Part shown: positions 45,236-55,440 of the stretch, piece by piece
Layout of the letters: each line of letters opens with the position of its first letter
How positions within the stretch are numbered: position 1 is the stretch's first letter
From: Cryobacterium sp. GrIS_2_6
GTDB lineage: Bacteria > Actinomycetota > Actinomycetes > Actinomycetales > Microbacteriaceae
Length of the DNA stretch: 64,000 nt
Assembly: GCF_035984545.1 (NCBI RefSeq)
Contig: NZ_JAXCHP010000001.1
Coordinates: 1,798,001-1,862,000, forward strand
Direction of reading: 5' to 3'
Translations under genes and position numbers: made by a program
The notes under the pieces: model-generated
Told to the model about the DNA's origin: nothing
Databases searched by the model: none
Seen by the model: the letters and a program-made list of their open reading frames with translations, nothing else

Positions 45236-47539
45236 TTATACCGTCACGCTACTCGCCATACCCGTGGGGGTACGAGGAGCGGTGGCCGGCAGGGTCAGTC
45301 CGCGGAAACCGCGAAGGCGGAGGCTGTTGCTCACCACGAAGACCGAGGACAGCGCCATTGCGGCGCCGGCGATCAGGGGGTTGAGCAGGCCGAGCATGGC
45401 GAGCGGGATCGCGGCCACGTTGTAGGCGAAGGCCCAGAACAGGTTCGCCTTGATCGTGGCGAGCGTGCGCCGGGACAGCCGGATGGCATCCGCTGCCGCG
45501 ACGAGGTCGCTCCGGATCAGGGTGAGGTCGCTCGCCTCGATCGCGACGTCGGTGCCGGTGCCCATGGCGATGCCGAGGTCGGCGGTGGCGAGCGCGACGG
45601 CGTCATTCACGCCGTCGCCGACCATGGCGACGACCCGTCCCTCGGCTTGCAGGGCGCGGATGACCTCGGCCTTTTCGGCGGGGAGCACGCCGGCGCGCAC
45701 GTCGTCGACACCGACGACCGTGCCGACGTTCCGGGCGACGGTGGCGTTGTCCCCGGTCAGGAGCACCGGGGTGAGGCCGAGGCGCCGGAATTCGGCGATT
45801 GCGGCGGCGCTAGAGTCCTTGACGGTGTCGGCGACGGTGAGGATGCCGCGGGCCACTCCATCCCAGGCGACGGCGACCGGGGTCTCGCCCCTGCCCTCGC
45901 CGGCTGTGAGCGCCGCCTCGAGGTCGGGCGGGAAGACGATGCCCCACTGTTCAGTGAGCCAGCGCGGCTGGCCTACGGCGACGAGGCGACCGTCGACGAC
46001 GGCCTGCACTCCGAGGCCGTCCGCGGAGGCGAACGATTCGGCGGCCGGGAGGGTACCGACCCGTTCCCGCGCCCCGGTCACGATGGACTTCGCGATCGGA
46101 TGCTCTGACCCGGCCTCTGCGGCCCCGGCGAACCGGAGCAGTTCGGCGGCCTCGAGCCCGGAGACGGGGACGGCCTGGACCAGAGACATCCGCCCGGTGG
46201 TCACGGTGCCGGTCTTGTCGAGGACGATGGTGTCGACGCGCCGGGTGGATTCGAGCACCTGCGGGCCCTTGATCAGGATGCCGAGCTGTGCGCCACGGCC
46301 GGTGCCGACCAACAGGGCCGTCGGCGTGGCCAGCCCGAGCGCGCAGGGGCAGGCGATGATGAGTGTCGCGACGGCGGCGGTGAAGGCGACGACGGGGGTT
46401 GCGCCGACCAGCAGCCAGACCACGAGGGTCGCGAGGGAGAGACCGAGGACGATCGGCACGAACACCCCGGAAACCCGGTCGGCGAGGCGCTGCACGTCGG
46501 CCTTGCCGGTCTGGGCCTGCTCGACGAGGCGCCCGAGCTGGGCGAGTTCGGTGTCGGCGCCGATCCGGGTGGCCCGGACCACGAGCCGTCCGCCCGAGTT
46601 GAGGGTCGCCCCGACGACGACGGCGCCCGGACCGACCTCGACCGGTACGGCTTCGCCGGTGAGCATGCTCGCGTCGATGGCGGACACGCCCTCGACCACG
46701 ACGCCATCCGTGGAGATCTTCTCGCCGGGGCGCACCACGAACAGGTCGCCGACGATGAGGGATGAGGTGGGCACGATGACCTCGACGCCGTCACGGAGCA
46801 CGGCGGTCTCCTTGGCGCCCAGTTCGAGGAGGGCGGTGAGCGCTGCCCCGGACTGCTTCTTCGCGCGCGCCTCGAAGTACCGGCCCGCGAGGAGGAAGAC
46901 CGTGACCGCGGATGCGACCTCGAGGTAGATCTCATTCGCGCCACCGCCGGCCTGGGCGGTGAGGCTGAAGGTCATCCGCATGCCCGGCATGCCCGCCGTG
47001 CCGAAGAAGAGCGCGTAGAGCGACCAGCCGAGTGAGGCGATGATACCCATGCTGATCAGGGTGTCCATGGTCGTGGCCCCGTGCCGGAGGTTCATCCACA
47101 TGGCGCGGTGGAAGGGCCAGGCGCCCCAGACGGCGACGGGCGCCGCGAGGGTCAGGGCGAGCCACTGCCAGTTGGTGAACTGCAGGGCGGGAATCATCGA
47201 CATGGCCGCGACGGGGATCGCGAGCGCCGTCGACACGAGGAGCCGGTGACGCAGGCTCGCCACCTCGAGCTCCTGCGCTGTGGGAGCGGCTGCACTGCCA
47301 GAGGTCCCGGCGGTCGGCTCCGGTGGGCGCGGACACTCGGCGGTATAGCCCGTGTCCTCGATCACGGCGATGGCCTGGTCGACGGTGGTGCCCTCTGGCA
47401 GGGAGACGCTCGCCTTTTCGGTGGCGTAGTTGACGGATGCCTCGACTCCCGGCATCCGGTTCAGCTTCTTCTCGATCCGGGTCGCGCAGGAGGCACACGT
47501 CATCCCGCCCACGAGAAGGTCGACGCGTTCGGTGGTCAT
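45236..47539 (-). CDS. copA: Copper-exporting P1B-type ATPase
   Basis: 767-aa copper pump. One N-terminal HMA domain with MTCASC (residues about 13-18), then TM segments, transduction motif, CPC in [15 protein letters not shown] (TM6), phosphorylation site [11 protein letters not shown], the ATP-domain [10 protein letters not shown] histidine-proline motif, and [20 protein letters not shown]. Expels Cu(I) from the cytoplasm. Its ATG overlaps the copZ stop (ATGA), and it is controlled together with csoR. Confidence 0.96.
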   Translation of the reverse strand: MTTERVDLLVGGMTCASCATRIEKKLNRMPGVEASVNYATEKASVSLPEGTTVDQAIAVIEDTGYTAECPRPPEPTAGTSGSAAAPTAQELEVASLRHRLLVSTALAIPVAAMSMIPALQFTNWQWLALTLAAPVAVWGAWPFHRAMWMNLRHGATTMDTLISMGIIASLGWSLYALFFGTAGMPGMRMTFSLTAQAGGGANEIYLEVASAVTVFLLAGRYFEARAKKQSGAALTALLELGAKETAVLRDGVEVIVPTSSLIVGDLFVVRPGEKISTDGVVVEGVSAIDASMLTGEAVPVEVGPGAVVVGATLNSGGRLVVRATRIGADTELAQLGRLVEQAQTGKADVQRLADRVSGVFVPIVLGLSLATLVVWLLVGATPVVAFTAAVATLIIACPCALGLATPTALLVGTGRGAQLGILIKGPQVLESTRRVDTIVLDKTGTVTTGRMSLVQAVPVSGLEAAELLRFAGAAEAGSEHPIAKSIVTGARERVGTLPAAESFASADGLGVQAVVDGRLVAVGQPRWLTEQWGIVFPPDLEAALTAGEGRGETPVAVAWDGVARGILTVADTVKDSSAAAIAEFRRLGLTPVLLTGDNATVARNVGTVVGVDDVRAGVLPAEKAEVIRALQAEGRVVAMVGDGVNDAVALATADLGIAMGTGTDVAIEASDLTLIRSDLVAAADAIRLSRRTLATIKANLFWAFAYNVAAIPLAMLGLLNPLIAGAAMALSSVFVVSNSLRLRGFRGLTLPATAPRTPTGMASSVTV

Positions 47540-47790
47540 CGTGACTCAGCGACCAGTTCGTAACCCGCTTCGTCGACGGCCGCTGCGACGGCAGCGCGGT
47601 CGAGCGGGGCGCCGGTCACCGTCAGGACGGACGTGCCGCCCGGAACGAGGGTGATCGCGACGTTCTCGGGGCCGGCGAGCTTGCCGACCTCCTTCGTGAC
47701 GGCCGCGACACAGTGCGCGCAGGTCATCCCCGTTACCTGGTATTCGCTGAGGCCGAGGTCGTTTTCCGTCTGTCCGATCATGGAATGCAC
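47536..47790 (-). CDS. copZ: Copper chaperone, HMA domain (CopZ-like)
   Basis: 84-aa heavy-metal-associated protein with the ferredoxin-like fold: [23 protein letters not shown] binds Cu(I) through the MTCAHC cysteines, and the second half ([26 protein letters not shown]) is normal. It delivers copper to CopA and possibly CsoR. Second gene in the csoR-copZ-copA order, overlapping copA by 4 bp. Confidence 0.93.
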   Translation of the reverse strand: MHSMIGQTENDLGLSEYQVTGMTCAHCVAAVTKEVGKLAGPENVAITLVPGGTSVLTVTGAPLDRAAVAAAVDEAGYELVAESR

Positions 47791-47829
47791 TTCTTTCTGG
47801 TTCCTTGCAGTGAATGGGTGAGCCGTGGC

Positions 47830-48204
47830 TCAGGACCGCACGAGCCGCGCGATGGCGTCGAAGGCCTCTTTGACCTTGGCGTCGGCCTCGTCGCCGCCCT
47901 TTACGGCGGCCTCAACCACGCAGTGGCTGAGGTGGTCGTTGAGCAGGCCGAGAGCGACCGCTTGCAGGGCGCTCGTCATCGCCGACACCTGGGTGAGGAT
48001 GTCGATGCAGTACTTGTCGTCTGCGACCATGCCTTGCAGCCCGCGGGCCTGGCCCTCGATCCGGCGGAGCCGTTTCAGGTAGGCGTCCTTGTTTGACATG
48101 TAGCCATGCGGACCGCTGTGCGAGTCTGCACTCGCCTCGGCGGCGATCGTTGCGGTCGCACCGACCGCGGTCGCACTGTCCTCCGTTGAACGGATATCCG
48201 TCAT
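47830..48204 (-). CDS. csoR: Copper-sensing repressor CsoR
   Basis: 124-aa four-helix repressor of the DUF156/CsoR family. The Cu(I) ligands are in place: Cys66 (DDKYCID), His91 and Cys95 (DHLSHC). The N-terminal 35 residues are a variable Ala/Ser tail before the first helix (YLKRLRRIEGQARGLQGMV). It represses its own operon until copper binds. Operators lie in the 140-bp gap upstream. Confidence 0.93.
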   Translation of the reverse strand: MTDIRSTEDSATAVGATATIAAEASADSHSGPHGYMSNKDAYLKRLRRIEGQARGLQGMVADDKYCIDILTQVSAMTSALQAVALGLLNDHLSHCVVEAAVKGGDEADAKVKEAFDAIARLVRS

Positions 48205-48230
48205 CGCTCTGTCCTCCTCGTCGGATCCTT

Positions 48231-48318
48231 ATACCCCCCTATGGTACACCCGATACCCCCCTATAGTACGCATACGGCCCGATTCGTCCCGATGACCCGG
48301 TCTCTCTAATAGGGGGGT
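48231..48318. promoter_or_regulatory. Three CsoR-type operator motifs between csoR and a DEAD-box helicase
   Basis: ATACCCCCCTATGGTAC (48231-48247) and ATACCCCCCTATAGTAC (48253-48269) are direct repeats 22 bp apart, each of the CsoR operator type (TACCCCCCTA...). A third C6/G6 motif, ATAGGGGGGT, is inverted at 48309-48318, 28 bp before the start of the helicase gene. The first two fit the csoR-copZ-copA promoter; the third could serve the divergent gene. Confidence 0.6.
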
Positions 48319-48345
48319 GAGCTTCGACCGACTACCTTTGATAAC

Positions 48346-50217
48346 ATGACGCCTCCTGATACAACAGCGCCGAGCGAGGCAGCAACTGCCCTCGTCGCGA
48401 AGACCTTCTCCGAGCTCGGCCTCACCGATGCCGTGCTCAAAGCCCTCAAGGACGTCGGGTACGAAACTCCCTCGGCCATCCAGGCCGCGACCATTCCCCC
48501 CTTGCTCGCCGGACGCGACGTCGTCGGCCTCGCCCAGACCGGCACCGGAAAGACAGCCGCGTTCGCGCTGCCGATCCTGTCCCGCCTCGACATGGCGCAG
48601 AAAAACCCGCAGGCCCTCGTCCTCTCCCCCACCCGCGAGCTCGCACTCCAGGTCTGCGAGGCCTTCGAAAGCTACGCCTCGCACATGCGCGGCGTGCACG
48701 TCCTCCCCGTCTACGGCGGACAGGGCTATGGCGTCCAGCTCTCCGCGCTCCGTCGCGGCGTCCACGTTGTCGTCGGTACACCCGGTCGCATCATGGACCA
48801 CCTCGCCAAGGGAACCCTCGACCTGTCCGAGCTCAAGTACCTCGTACTCGACGAGGCCGACGAGATGCTCAAGATGGGCTTCGCCGAAGACGTCGAGACG
48901 ATCCTCGCCGACACCCCGGAAGACAAGCAGGTCGCGCTGTTCTCTGCGACCATGCCCGCATCCATCCGGCGCATCGCCAAGAAGTACCTGCACGACGCCG
49001 AAGAGATCACGGTCAAGACCAAGACCACGACCTCGGCGAACACGACCCAGCGTTACTTGATGGTCTCGTACCCGCAGAAGGTCGACGCGCTGACCCGCAT
49101 CCTCGAGGTGGAGAACTTCGAAGGCATGATCGTCTTCACCCGCACCAAGAACGAGACGGAGACCCTCGCCGAGAAGCTTCGCGCGCGCGGCTATTCCGCG
49201 AGCGCCATCAACGGTGACGTCGTGCAGGCTCAGCGTGAACGCACGGTCGAGCAGCTGAAGTCTGGCAAGCTCGACATCCTCGTCGCAACGGATGTCGCCG
49301 CTCGCGGCCTCGACGTCGAGCGCATCAGCCACGTCATCAACTACGACATCCCGATCGACACCGAGTCCTACGTGCACCGCATCGGCCGCACCGGCCGCGC
49401 CGGGCGGAGTGGTGCCGCGATCAGCTTCGTCACTCCCCGCGAGCGTCACCTGCTCAACGCCATCGAGAAGGCGACCCGCCAGCCGCTCACCCAGATGCAG
49501 CTGCCGAGTGTCGAGGACGTCAACATCACCCGCCTGGCGCGCTTCGATGACGCGATCACCGAGGCGCTGGGCCAGACCGCCCGCGTCGACCGGTTCCGCG
49601 ACATCATCGCCCACTATGTCGAACAGTACGACGTGCCGGAGGCCGACGTCGCCGCAGCTCTCGCGGTCGTCGCCCAGGGTGAGACCCCGCTGCTCCTCTC
49701 CGAGCAGGACGCCCGCAACCAGCGCCGCGACGAACGCGAACGCAACGAACGCGAACGCTCCGAGCGCAGTGACACCGGCAGCTATGCGCCCCGCAACGAT
49801 CGCAACAGCCGCGACAGCCGCGACAGCCGCGGCGGGCGGGACGACCGTGGCGGACGCGACGACCGCTGGGACCGCGATGACCGCCCGCGCAAGAGTGAGC
49901 GCCCCGAACCTCGCCCCCGCGACAGCACCATCCCGCTCGTCTCCTACCGGATCGAGGTCGGCAAGCGCCAGAAGGTCGAGCCACGCCAGATCGTCGGCGC
50001 GATCGCGAACGAGGGCGGGCTGAGCCGCGAGGACTTCGGGCACATCCAGATCAACCCGGACTACTCGCTCGTCGAGCTGCCGGAGAACCTGTCCCAGGAC
50101 GTCCTGGACCGTCTCGTGGGAACACGGATCAGCGGCAAGCTCATCGAGATCCAGCCGGACAACAGCGGCCCGGTTCGCCGCGAGGACCGCGCCCCGCGCC
50201 ACCCCCGCCGCGACTAG
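48346..50217 (+). CDS. deaD: DEAD-box RNA helicase with DbpA-type RNA-binding domain
   Basis: 623-aa ATP-dependent helicase. Motif Q ([14 protein letters not shown]), I ([10 protein letters not shown]), Ia, II ([10 protein letters not shown]), III (FSATMP), then HELICc with motif VI ([11 protein letters not shown]). A disordered Arg/Asp/Ser-rich segment (about 470-530) with [19 protein letters not shown] repeats and a C-terminal DbpA-like RNA-binding domain ([26 protein letters not shown]). Likely role in ribosome assembly or cold adaptation. Regulation may involve the third CsoR-like motif upstream. Confidence 0.93.
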   Translation: MTPPDTTAPSEAATALVAKTFSELGLTDAVLKALKDVGYETPSAIQAATIPPLLAGRDVVGLAQTGTGKTAAFALPILSRLDMAQKNPQALVLSPTRELALQVCEAFESYASHMRGVHVLPVYGGQGYGVQLSALRRGVHVVVGTPGRIMDHLAKGTLDLSELKYLVLDEADEMLKMGFAEDVETILADTPEDKQVALFSATMPASIRRIAKKYLHDAEEITVKTKTTTSANTTQRYLMVSYPQKVDALTRILEVENFEGMIVFTRTKNETETLAEKLRARGYSASAINGDVVQAQRERTVEQLKSGKLDILVATDVAARGLDVERISHVINYDIPIDTESYVHRIGRTGRAGRSGAAISFVTPRERHLLNAIEKATRQPLTQMQLPSVEDVNITRLARFDDAITEALGQTARVDRFRDIIAHYVEQYDVPEADVAAALAVVAQGETPLLLSEQDARNQRRDERERNERERSERSDTGSYAPRNDRNSRDSRDSRGGRDDRGGRDDRWDRDDRPRKSERPEPRPRDSTIPLVSYRIEVGKRQKVEPRQIVGAIANEGGLSREDFGHIQINPDYSLVELPENLSQDVLDRLVGTRISGKLIEIQPDNSGPVRREDRAPRHPRRD

Positions 50218-50336
50218 CGCTCGGAGGCCGTCGGCACGGTGATGGAACATCTGCGACACGAGCGGTGTTCTATCCACTGACCCGTGAGCGACGTGAGAAC
50301 GCAGCAGGCGGTCACCCCAACGTATGTGGAGGAATC

Positions 50337-50852
50337 ATGAGTACAGAACGAGCGATCCTGGCCGGAGGGTGTTTCTGGGGAGCGCAGCAGTTGCTGCGCC
50401 GGCGCCCCGGCATCATCTCCTCGCGGGTCGGCTACTCGGGCGGCGACACCCCGAACGCGACCTATCGTCATCACGGTGACCACGCCGAATCCGTCGAGAT
50501 CGTCTTCGATCCCGCGGTGATCAGCTACCGCGAGCTGCTGGAGTTCTTCTTCCAGATCCACGACCCGTCGACGAAGAACCGGCAGGGCAACGACGTCGGT
50601 CGCAGCTATCGCTCGGCGATCTACTACACGACGCCCGACCAGGAACGGGTCGCCCGCGACACGATCGCGGACGTCGACGCCTCCGGTCTCTGGCCGGGCA
50701 AGGTCGTCACCGAGGTCGAGCCTGCCGGCGATTTCTGGGAAGCCGAGGACGAGCACCAGGACTACCTGGAGAAGTACCCGGCCGGGTACACCTGCCACTA
50801 TGTCCGGCCGGGCTGGCGCCTGCCCGCCCGCACGGAGACATCCGTCGTCTGA
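50337..50852 (+). CDS. msrA: Peptide-methionine (S)-S-oxide reductase
   Basis: 171-aa MsrA repairing oxidised methionine. Catalytic Cys is in the GCFWGAQQ loop at residues 11-18; [15 protein letters not shown] and [11 protein letters not shown] are family blocks; [20 protein letters not shown] holds the resolving region. ATG at 50337 with AGGAATC/GGAGG upstream gives normal length; the frame upstream is not family-like. Confidence 0.95.
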   Translation: MSTERAILAGGCFWGAQQLLRRRPGIISSRVGYSGGDTPNATYRHHGDHAESVEIVFDPAVISYRELLEFFFQIHDPSTKNRQGNDVGRSYRSAIYYTTPDQERVARDTIADVDASGLWPGKVVTEVEPAGDFWEAEDEHQDYLEKYPAGYTCHYVRPGWRLPARTETSVV

Positions 50853-50865
50853 CGCCTGTCCGCGT

Positions 50866-50892
50866 GGCCCCGGCGAGACGATCGCCGGGGCC
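50866..50892. terminator. Strong hairpin between msrA and the convergent HNH gene
   Basis: GGCCCCGGCGA (50866-50876) is exactly inverted at 50882-50892 with a 5-nt loop: an 11-bp GC-rich stem directly after the msrA stop and before the stop of the opposing gene. No T tract. Confidence 0.6.
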
Positions 50893-50917
50893 GGTCGCGC
50901 TGCGTCGTCGCAGCGAA

Positions 50918-52654
50918 TCAGGACGCGATGCCCCCGGACCCGTTCTCGGGCAGGGACGGGTTGTTCGGCGGTAAGACGGTGAGATGTTGGTCTGGGTCGA
51001 TGCTCGACGGCGGTTTCAGCCCGTACGCTCCGTCGATCAGGATGATCCGCCAGCCTTCGTTGTGCAGCTTCAGGTGGTGCGGCCTGCAGAGCAGGATGCC
51101 CTGGGCGAGGTCGGTTGGGCCGTGGTCGTCGCTCCAGCCCAGCAGATGGTGAGCCTCGGTCCAGGACGGCGGCCGGTCGCAGTCCGCCCATCGGCAGCCA
51201 CCGTCGCGGGCGCCGAGTAGGGCGCGTTGGCCGAGGGAGAAGAGCCGCTGTTCACGGCCGAGGTCGACGCCGTGCCCGTGCTGGTCGAAGGTGAGGGCGA
51301 GGCCTCCGGTGTCGCACAGGTTTCGTTCGACCGTCGCAGCCGATACGGCGACCATCGTGCCTTCGATCACCCCCGGCCCGGTCTCGGGTGCCCCGGCGGC
51401 CGGTTGAGAAGGCTGATCTTCCGTCGGGGCGTGAGTTTCGGCGGCAACCCCGGCAGTGCCTGCGGTGTGAGGCCGCACAGTACCCGGGTCGGACGTCTCG
51501 CTCTGAGTGGGAGTCGGGGTACTCCCGATTGACGTTGTCCCCGTGGTTCGGGTGGTGAGGATGCGGACGGCGGAGCGGCGTCCGCCGAAGACGATGCGGG
51601 GATCGGCGTCGCCGCCGGCCTTGAACACGGCCAGGAACCCGTCAGCGGCGATCTGGTCCACACTGCGCGGGTCGTCCTTGATCTTCTTCGCCCAGGCTGC
51701 CTGCTCTTTGTCTACGAAACGCACCCCGCCCCGCCGGGGACTCGTCACAGCGTCGTAGGCAGAGATGATGTACTCACCGTCCTCCGGTGAGTACAGGGCG
51801 GTCATGCGTACTCGTCCGTCCCGGACTTTCCAGACCCGCAGGTACCGTTCGTCGTAGGCGGCCTTCTCCCTGGCCTGGATGCCGGCCACGTCCAGGAGGT
51901 CCCGCACCCGGCGGGCCCGCTTGTAAAGCTGATCGGCGTTCAGGTTTTCCGCCTCGACCAGAAGTGCGGCCAGCGCCGCGGCGAGTTTCTCCGCGGTGAT
52001 GGCCTGGTCCAGGTCACCCAGGCCCTTCCGCAGTGATTCGGCCTTGTCCACGGTGAGCCGGCCCGGGTGCAGGGCCCGGCCGATTGGCGCGTGCCACGGC
52101 AGGGCAGCCGACGGCACTGGCGGCGCCTCAGGTGTGCGGCCCTCGCCAGTATCAGAGGTGTCGCCGGTGCCATCGCCCTCACCGGGCTCTGCGGGCTGAT
52201 CATCGTCGGACGCGGGAACGGGCAGGGTACCGTCCAGGGTCTGCTGGGCGGCATCGGTTTCAGCGAGCAGGCGCCCGACGGCGAGGAGCTTGACCGCATC
52301 GCCCTTGTTCGATCCGGTCAGCTTCTGGATCATCTCCTCCGGAGAAAGGAATCCCTGCCGTGCCGCCAGGCCCGACCCGCCCAGTTCCGGCCGGGACCGC
52401 CGGGCCAGGGTAGCCGCGACCCACGCTGCCCGGGTCTCGAGCCCGCGCCGGGCGCCGGCGATCAGGTTCTGGCTGGTCAACACCTCCTCATCGGTGAAAG
52501 CGTCGTACTCGGAAGACGACCCGCCCAGCGCTGCAACGGTATCCGCCACCGCGCACAGCTCGCCAAGCAGCACGCCGAGCGACCCAGCAGCCCGCAGCTG
52601 ATCGGACGGCTCGGGCGACTCGGGCGACGCGGGCGACGCGGGGCGGTTGTCCAT
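50918..52654 (-). CDS. DUF222 / 13E12-repeat HNH endonuclease-like protein
   Basis: 578-aa member of the same family as the gene at 24945-26603, but diverged, with a long acidic/Thr-rich insertion in the DUF222 part (residues about 155-185 and 420-460). The C-terminal HNH site reads CRWADCDRPPSWTEAHHLLGWSDDHGPTDLAQGILLCRPHHLKLH. ATG at 52654 starts the family-like sequence; the frame is open to 52777. Function of the family is unsettled. Confidence 0.88.
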   Translation of the reverse strand: MDNRPASPASPESPEPSDQLRAAGSLGVLLGELCAVADTVAALGGSSSEYDAFTDEEVLTSQNLIAGARRGLETRAAWVAATLARRSRPELGGSGLAARQGFLSPEEMIQKLTGSNKGDAVKLLAVGRLLAETDAAQQTLDGTLPVPASDDDQPAEPGEGDGTGDTSDTGEGRTPEAPPVPSAALPWHAPIGRALHPGRLTVDKAESLRKGLGDLDQAITAEKLAAALAALLVEAENLNADQLYKRARRVRDLLDVAGIQAREKAAYDERYLRVWKVRDGRVRMTALYSPEDGEYIISAYDAVTSPRRGGVRFVDKEQAAWAKKIKDDPRSVDQIAADGFLAVFKAGGDADPRIVFGGRRSAVRILTTRTTGTTSIGSTPTPTQSETSDPGTVRPHTAGTAGVAAETHAPTEDQPSQPAAGAPETGPGVIEGTMVAVSAATVERNLCDTGGLALTFDQHGHGVDLGREQRLFSLGQRALLGARDGGCRWADCDRPPSWTEAHHLLGWSDDHGPTDLAQGILLCRPHHLKLHNEGWRIILIDGAYGLKPPSSIDPDQHLTVLPPNNPSLPENGSGGIAS

Positions 52655-52823
52655 GACCCCAATGTACGACTGCCCACCCACACTCCCTGAGCAAAACTCA
52701 ACCCTGTGGAAACTGCGGCTGATCAGGCACCTGTGGAGGAGTGTCTCCAGTATTTTTGCGCCTCGGAAGCCAGCCATCCGCCCGACGCCGACGTTTCGGC
52801 CGAACTTCCCTTCAGCGCTCCGG

Positions 52824-53522
52824 CTAGAGCTCCGGCCGGACCGCCCTGCTCTGGTCCCACGGCTCTGCCCACTCCAGTTCGTCGAACATCCGCGAAAGTA
52901 CGATCGCCGTGAATCCCCAGACCAGACGCCCGCCGACGGTGAAGGCCGGCGAACGGTATGCGGCTCCCCCGACGGTGTGAGCCGTGCTCACCCGGTTGGC
53001 GGGGTCGAGCAGGTCTGCGACGGGCACTCGGAAGACGTCAACCGTCTCCAGGTGATCGACGGCTGCCACCTCCGACTCGCGCGTCCACCAGGCCGGCACC
53101 GGCGTCACGAGATGGTTGCTCACCGGCACGGGGAGTGGCGGCAGGGTGCCGAGCGGCTCGAGACCTTCCGGGTCGAGGCCGGTCTCCTCGACGGCCTCCC
53201 GCAGCGCGGCCGCGATCGGGCCGGCGTCGGACGCTTCGAGCCGGCCGCCCGGGAAGGCGATCTGGCCCGGGTGGCTCCCGAGCGTTGCGGCACGACGCAG
53301 CAGCAACACGTCGAGGTCCCGTGGGACCTGCGCTCGCGCGCCTCCCTGCACCGGTGACTGGGCAGGCGAAGAGTCGAGCACCCCGAAGAGGACGAGCACC
53401 GCAGCGTGCCTTGCCCGCACCGAATCCGGCAGGGAACGCGTCACCCCGGTGTGCCAGTCCAGGCCGCGCTCACACAGAGCCGCGAGCTGACGTCGAGGGT
53501 CATCCGTCGTGGGCAACATCAT
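52824..53522 (-). CDS. NUDIX hydrolase (CoA pyrophosphatase-like)
   Basis: 232-aa NUDIX protein. The box is GGRLEASDAGPIAAALREAVEETGLDPEG, preceded by TLGSHPGQIAFPGG which is the CoA-pyrophosphatase (NudL/PCD1-like) UPF0035 signature LLXXRSXXLRXHXGQXXFPGG. It would hydrolyse CoA or other nucleoside-diphosphate-linked compounds with Mg2+. Two ATG codons in tandem; the first is used. Confidence 0.88.
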   Translation of the reverse strand: MMLPTTDDPRRQLAALCERGLDWHTGVTRSLPDSVRARHAAVLVLFGVLDSSPAQSPVQGGARAQVPRDLDVLLLRRAATLGSHPGQIAFPGGRLEASDAGPIAAALREAVEETGLDPEGLEPLGTLPPLPVPVSNHLVTPVPAWWTRESEVAAVDHLETVDVFRVPVADLLDPANRVSTAHTVGGAAYRSPAFTVGGRLVWGFTAIVLSRMFDELEWAEPWDQSRAVRPEL

Positions 53523-53659
53523 GCCAGCCTACAAAGCCAGTTCACCCGACGCGCGCCAACTCACGCTCGTCGCGAGGGCGCTCAACGCCGACCGAACCTG
53601 ATGTACACGATGCACACGTCGCCGGCACCCACCCCTGACGGGAGCCCAGACGGGTCGGC

Positions 53660-53665
53660 TACACT
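53660..53665 (+). promoter_or_regulatory. Probable -10 element of the TIGR02611-like gene
   Basis: TACACT with a CTGACG at 53635-53640 as possible -35 (19-bp spacer). Transcription would begin at about 53671, next to the ATT proposed as start, so the message may be leaderless. Confidence 0.35.
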
Positions 53666-53671
53666 CGGCGC

Positions 53672-53968
53672 ATTCCGGTCAGAACCGTAGCCCAGTCCGC
53701 CCGCGACCTCATCGGCCGCAATCGCACGGTCGACCGCGTCTACCGCACTTCCGTCGGTGTCATCGGCGGGGGAACCGTCGTGCTGAGTATCGTGCTCATC
53801 CCTCTCCCCGGGCCCGGCGCGCTGATCGGCCTCGGCGGCCTCGCGCTGCTCGGCACCGAGTTCGACGGCGCGAAGAAGGTCAGCCGCCGGGCGAACGACC
53901 TCGCCAGGCGGGGTGCCGCCAAGGTCTCCCAGCTGCGTAAGGACCGCAGGGACGCCAGCCAGGACTGA
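53672..53968 (+). CDS. TIGR02611-like small membrane protein without a clear start codon
   Basis: Reading the frame from 53672 gives about 98 aa: IPVRTVAQSARDLIGRNRTVDRVYRTSVGVIGGG then a membrane helix with PLPGPGALIGLGGLALLGTEF, the hallmark of PGPGW/TIGR02611 actinobacterial proteins, and a basic tail. The conserved part begins well before the first normal start (GTG 53780), and no ATG, GTG or TTG lies in between. An ATT at 53672 lies right after a -10-like TACACT. Whether initiation is unusual or a substitution is present is unresolved. Confidence 0.55.
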   Translation: MPVRTVAQSARDLIGRNRTVDRVYRTSVGVIGGGTVVLSIVLIPLPGPGALIGLGGLALLGTEFDGAKKVSRRANDLARRGAAKVSQLRKDRRDASQD

Positions 53969-53987
53969 CCGGGATCCACGACGAACG

Positions 53988-54599
53988 TCAGTCGCGAGCG
54001 ATCGCGTTCTGCGGGTCAACGGATGCCGCGATCGCCGTGACGCTCCGCTCCAGGAACGAGACGATCTCTTCTGAGGGCATCTCGGTGTCGAGCGCAAGGT
54101 CGACGAGGATGTCCTCGGCGAATCCGACCCAGGAGCGCAGGGCGAGGCGAAGCAACTCCGAGTCCGCGACTCCGAGTTCCAGGAAGACCGTGATCACGCG
54201 ATCGGCCTGGGCTGCCCGTGCTTCTTCCAGCACCTCGCGCACCTCCGTGTCGCCGCTCGCGACACCGCGCACGAGTGAGAAGAACGTCCCGCGGTACTCG
54301 CGGACAAAACCGACGATCCGGGTCAGGGTGTCGCGGAGCCGTTCGAGGGGCGGCAGTTCCGGGGCAGGCTCTGTCGCGTCCAGCATGGCGTCGCGGGCCG
54401 TGCGCACCACTTCACGGTGCAGGCCCTTCTTCGATGTGAAGTAGTGGAACAGCAACCCGCGGGACACGCCGGCCCGCGCGGAAAGGTAGTCGATGGTGAG
54501 GGATTCCAGCGGCTGGTCCGCGAGGGACTTCACCCCGAGCGCGACCAGCTGGGCTCGCCGCTCATCCGGAGTCAGCCGCGTTCGCCGCTCCGTTTCCAT
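53988..54599 (-). CDS. TetR-family transcriptional regulator
   Basis: 203-aa repressor. HTH TIDYLSARAGVSRGLLFHYFTSKKGLHREVVR (residues about 35-70), then a ligand-binding domain. METERRTRLTPDERRAQLVALGVKSLADQ starts at the ATG at 54599; the frame is open to 54770. It is divergent from the DUF6230-DUF6114 operon with a 212-bp gap, so it probably controls that operon and itself. Ligand unknown. Confidence 0.9.
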   Translation of the reverse strand: METERRTRLTPDERRAQLVALGVKSLADQPLESLTIDYLSARAGVSRGLLFHYFTSKKGLHREVVRTARDAMLDATEPAPELPPLERLRDTLTRIVGFVREYRGTFFSLVRGVASGDTEVREVLEEARAAQADRVITVFLELGVADSELLRLALRSWVGFAEDILVDLALDTEMPSEEIVSFLERSVTAIAASVDPQNAIARD

Positions 54600-54811
54600 G
54601 GTTAGAGCATATCCGTGTTCGGCAGCGGGCCGTCTTCGGCGTCCCTCGAACCGGGCCCTCCCACTCGAGTGCCCGGTTAGCAGATCGCGAAAAGCGTTGC
54701 CAAACCGTGATGTTTCACAAATCGGGCTATTAGTACACTCGTCAACAGCGCTTATTGGTTGGCGAGTCAATAACGACCCGCCGGACTGTTTGCCCAGATC
54801 AAGGAGGATCT

Positions 54812-55408
54812 ATGAAGTTCACCAAGCTCACCGGCACCCACGCCGGACGGATCGTGCTCGCTGCGGTTCCCGTGGCCCTGCTGTCCACCGTCCTCATGGC
54901 GGGGGTGGCCAACGGCGCCGTCCCCGTCTCGTTCGCAGTGTCGGGAGGCCAGTTCAAGATCAGCGCTTCCCAGCTCGACGGGACGGGCTTCTCGCAGTAC
55001 GGAGGCGTCGCCCAGGAAGGCAAGACGGGCACGTACCACCCCGTCGCGATCGCGAACATCGCGACCGCGAGCCTGGCCGACCTGTGCCAGTCCGTGGTCG
55101 CCGTGACCCCACTCGGCAAGGTCGGCCTGCTCATCGGTGCGGGCGGCGGCGGCAAGCCGGCCACCGCGACCGACCTGCAGATCGGCATGACCGACCTCAA
55201 GGGTGATGCGACCTTCGGCAACATCCGCATCGGCGTGGATGCCGCCGCGGTGAAGACGGCGGCCAAGGGCACGACGGGCGACTTCGCCCAGGACGCCGAC
55301 ACGATCAAGGTCGCCGGGCTTCAGCAGACGGCGTGGAGCACCCAGGCCTCGGTGTTCACCCTGACCGGTATGCACCTGCAGCTGACCAACGGAACTGAGT
55401 GCTTCTAA
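54812..55408 (+). CDS. DUF6230 family secreted protein
   Basis: 198-aa protein. An N-terminal signal (GRIVLAAVPVALLSTVLMAGVANGA) and a compact beta-rich domain: VSFAVSGGQFKISASQLDGTGFSQYGG, CQSVVAVTP, KPATATDLQIGMTDLKGD, and a C-terminal cysteine (TECF). Family function is unknown; in many actinobacteria it is followed by a DUF6114 gene. AAGGAGG six bases before the ATG is optimal. First gene of a three-gene operon. Confidence 0.85.
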   Translation: MKFTKLTGTHAGRIVLAAVPVALLSTVLMAGVANGAVPVSFAVSGGQFKISASQLDGTGFSQYGGVAQEGKTGTYHPVAIANIATASLADLCQSVVAVTPLGKVGLLIGAGGGGKPATATDLQIGMTDLKGDATFGNIRIGVDAAAVKTAAKGTTGDFAQDADTIKVAGLQQTAWSTQASVFTLTGMHLQLTNGTECF

Positions 55409-55440
55409 TCGAAGCACCCCGTCACCACGGAGGAGACCGG

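Noticed and set aside
48229-50277. 682-codon minus-strand ORF opposite the helicase gene
   Set aside because: Antisense of a gene with all helicase motifs; the translation is repetitive Val/Ala/Gly-rich with no domain.
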